Below are positions 6,194 to 7,648 of a DNA stretch of 7,648 nucleotides, in pieces (position 1 is the first letter of the stretch; every line of letters starts with the position of its first letter). The position numbers and the translations under genes were made by a program. Source of the DNA: an uncultured Clostridia bacterium (lineage in GTDB: Bacteria > Bacillota > Clostridia > Oscillospirales > Acutalibacteraceae); NCBI GenBank assembly GCA_958445555.1, contig CAUCSW010000029.1, positions 1 through 7,648 of the forward strand. Reading direction: 5' to 3'. The notes beneath the pieces were generated by a model that worked only from the letters and a program-made list of their open reading frames with translations, ran no database searches and was not told the DNA's origin.

Positions 6194-7459
6194 TCACGCC
6201 CAGACAAACCAGCAGAACGCATAGCCCGAAAGCACCGCGGCCGCAGTGAACGGGACACCTATTCTGAAGAAGTCACTGTTCTTAACCTCGTACCCGTTCT
6301 TTTTCAATATGCCTATACCGGCAATATTGGCACTCGCTCCGATCGGAGTTATATTTCCGCCGAGTGTGGCTCCTATGAGAAGACCGAAATAGAAGAGGTT
6401 CGGATCGCATTCCATTGAAGCGGAGATCGCGGTAACGACGGGAAGCATTGTTGCCACATACGGTATATTGTCTATAAACGCGGATATCAGCACCGAACCG
6501 AAGACGATTATCGTGTACATAAGGAATCGACTGCTTCCGCCGAATTTTACCATTATGTGACTGATCTCGTCAATAACTCCCATATTTTCAACACCCGCAA
6601 TTACTATGAAAAGGCTTGCGAGAAGCAATATGGTCTGCCAATCGAATTCACCTATTGCATTTTTAAGACCTGAGATGTTTTTATTCTTTATTATTGACCA
6701 GGCCACGGCACAAACCGCCACAACGGTACAGATCAGACCGTTTGTTATTTCCGGCTTATTTTCTATAAACGATGCCGCGATCAAAAGTCCCACCGTAAGA
6801 AGGAGGAACACAGACGGCATTATGCCGTTGACCTCGGTGCGTTCTTTTATCGATATTTTTTCACGGTGTTTTCTGAACAGGAACATTATTATGGGAACGG
6901 TCGCGACCGCTCCGAGCTGCACTGCCCAAAAGATTCCCGGCTTACCGTTCATAAAGAAAAAGTCATTGAAATTCATATCCGCTGCGCCGCCGAGCATTAT
7001 GGATGTTGTATCGCCCACAAGGGTCGCGGCACCCTGAAGGTTCGAAGATACCGCGATGGCGATTATCATCGACACCGGTGAGATCTTCAGTTTTTTGGAT
7101 ATTGCAAGGCCGACGGGTGCGATCATAAGCACCGTGGCGACATTGTCTATAAATGCGGAGATCAGACCGGCAAACAGAGACATTGCGACCGTCGCCGTCA
7201 TAATGTTAGGGCAGACGGACAATATCGCATCCGCAAGGCGGTTGGGCATTTTAGACTCGATGAAATATGATACTGTTATCATCGTGCCGGAAAGCATAAG
7301 GATGATGTTCCAATCCACGGCACCGAACACATTTCCTATCGGGAGGAAGCCGAATACCACCGTGATAACGGCAGAAACAAGCGCGACATAACACCTGTAC
7401 TTCGGCAGGGCGATCATCAACACATAAGTGAGAGCAAAAGCAATTATGGCAGGTATCAT
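6194..7459 (-). CDS. SLC13/ArsB/NhaD-type ion transporter permease
   Basis: A 421-residue polytopic membrane protein of the ion transporter superfamily, a secondary transporter of anions or dicarboxylates, or a Na+/H+ antiporter. It shows the internal duplication of the family: ISAFIDNVATVLMIAPV at 100-116 and ISAFIDNIPYVATMLPV at 325-341, each followed by a helical-hairpin region, SNLQGAATLVGDTTSIM at 139-155 and GATLGGNITPIGASANIAG at 363-381. Both halves are intact, about 11-12 hydrophobic segments are visible, and the length is usual. A hydrophilic segment with RKHREKISIKERTE (196-209) links the halves. ATG at 7459 has AGAGGAG just upstream. The ion is not decidable: arsenite, Na+/H+, and citrate-type carriers share these motifs, and no ars genes lie nearby. 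A gap of 245 nt separates it from the ECF operon, so co-transcription is uncertain. Confidence 0.88.
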   Translation of the reverse strand: MIPAIIAFALTYVLMIALPKYRCYVALVSAVITVVFGFLPIGNVFGAVDWNIILMLSGTMITVSYFIESKMPNRLADAILSVCPNIMTATVAMSLFAGLISAFIDNVATVLMIAPVGLAISKKLKISPVSMIIAIAVSSNLQGAATLVGDTTSIMLGGAADMNFNDFFFMNGKPGIFWAVQLGAVATVPIIMFLFRKHREKISIKERTEVNGIMPSVFLLLTVGLLIAASFIENKPEITNGLICTVVAVCAVAWSIIKNKNISGLKNAIGEFDWQTILLLASLFIVIAGVENMGVIDEISHIMVKFGGSSRFLMYTIIVFGSVLISAFIDNIPYVATMLPVVTAISASMECDPNLFYFGLLIGATLGGNITPIGASANIAGIGILKKNGYEVKNSDFFRIGVPFTAAAVLSGYAFCWFVWA

Positions 7460-7492
7460 TTTTCTCCTCTGTAATAAACATTCCTATTTTGA

Positions 7493-7648
7493 GTCAGTGT
7501 TTTATGCACACCTACGAGCCGAAATACCGAAATCATAATTAACGGACATCGCCCGCATTTAATTATAAATGACGGCAGTTACAAAAAGAGCGGCTTGTAC
7601 AACTCTGTCATCGAGCATTTCTCGGAGCAATATAACAATGAAACCCCC
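7493..7648. other. Upstream region of the permease with unresolved edge ORFs
   Basis: Two frames run to the right edge. On the - strand, 7648-7559 is open and ends in TAA, giving a 29-residue tail (REMLDDRVVQAALFVTAVIYN). On the + strand a frame free of stops from 7493 encodes NDGSYKKSGLYNSVIEHF near 7567-7620, with GC-rich third positions like the neighbours but no ATG, GTG or convincing start before it. They overlap, so at most one is likely real. I cannot assign either to a family, and no clear promoter for the permease is seen here. Confidence 0.25.

Overview
The window looks like a piece of a Firmicutes genome, most likely a gut Clostridia of the Ruminococcaceae/Oscillospiraceae type. 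This is inferred from the mix of families (dedicated ECF transporter with a fused double ATPase, XRE plus zinc-ribbon regulator, YbjQ-like sequence), strong AGGAGG-type ribosome binding sites, moderate GC and AT-rich intergenic promoters. The species cannot be fixed by eye. No rRNA, tRNA, CRISPR array or insertion sequence is visible.

Left part, rightward (1-1331). The window opens inside a reading frame that encodes the C-terminal half of a type IV prepilin peptidase. Without a stop, this runs into the C-terminal half of a YbjQ/UPF0145 domain, so the gene is an apparent chimera. After it come a near-consensus promoter (492-520), a leader of about 150 nt with an inverted repeat, and a GNAT acetyltransferase (678-1331). 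A bidirectional hairpin terminator (1340-1371) separates it from a convergent gene.

Middle, leftward (1378-2142). An XRE-type regulator is fused to a zinc ribbon and a further C-terminal domain. Its extended -10 promoter lies inside a perfect palindrome, which suggests autoregulation. A terminator at 2243-2286 closes the next leftward unit, and the 200 nt before it form a hairpin-rich 3' untranslated region.

Main operon, leftward (5948 to 2489). Three tightly packed genes encode a complete group I (dedicated) ECF vitamin-type importer: the transmembrane T component, a fused A1-A2 ATPase, and an S component that binds the substrate. T overlaps the ATPase by 28 nt, and the S ribosome binding site overlaps the ATPase stop codon. 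The S protein most resembles what I recall of the CbrT-like (cobalamin-related) group, but no cobalamin riboswitch is visible and the substrate is unproven. The ATPase carries an in-frame array of 24-bp tandem repeats that encodes an Ala/Pro-rich linker of about 59 residues between the two nucleotide-binding domains. This is the most unusual feature of the window. The leader upstream of the operon (5949-6193) holds AT-rich direct repeats, a very stable GC hairpin and two interleaved complementary segments that could form a pseudoknot.

Right part, leftward (6194-7459). An ion-transporter-superfamily permease (SLC13/ArsB/NhaD type) has two FIDN-containing inverted halves. The last 190 nt hold its upstream region and short open frames on both strands that reach the edge and cannot be resolved.
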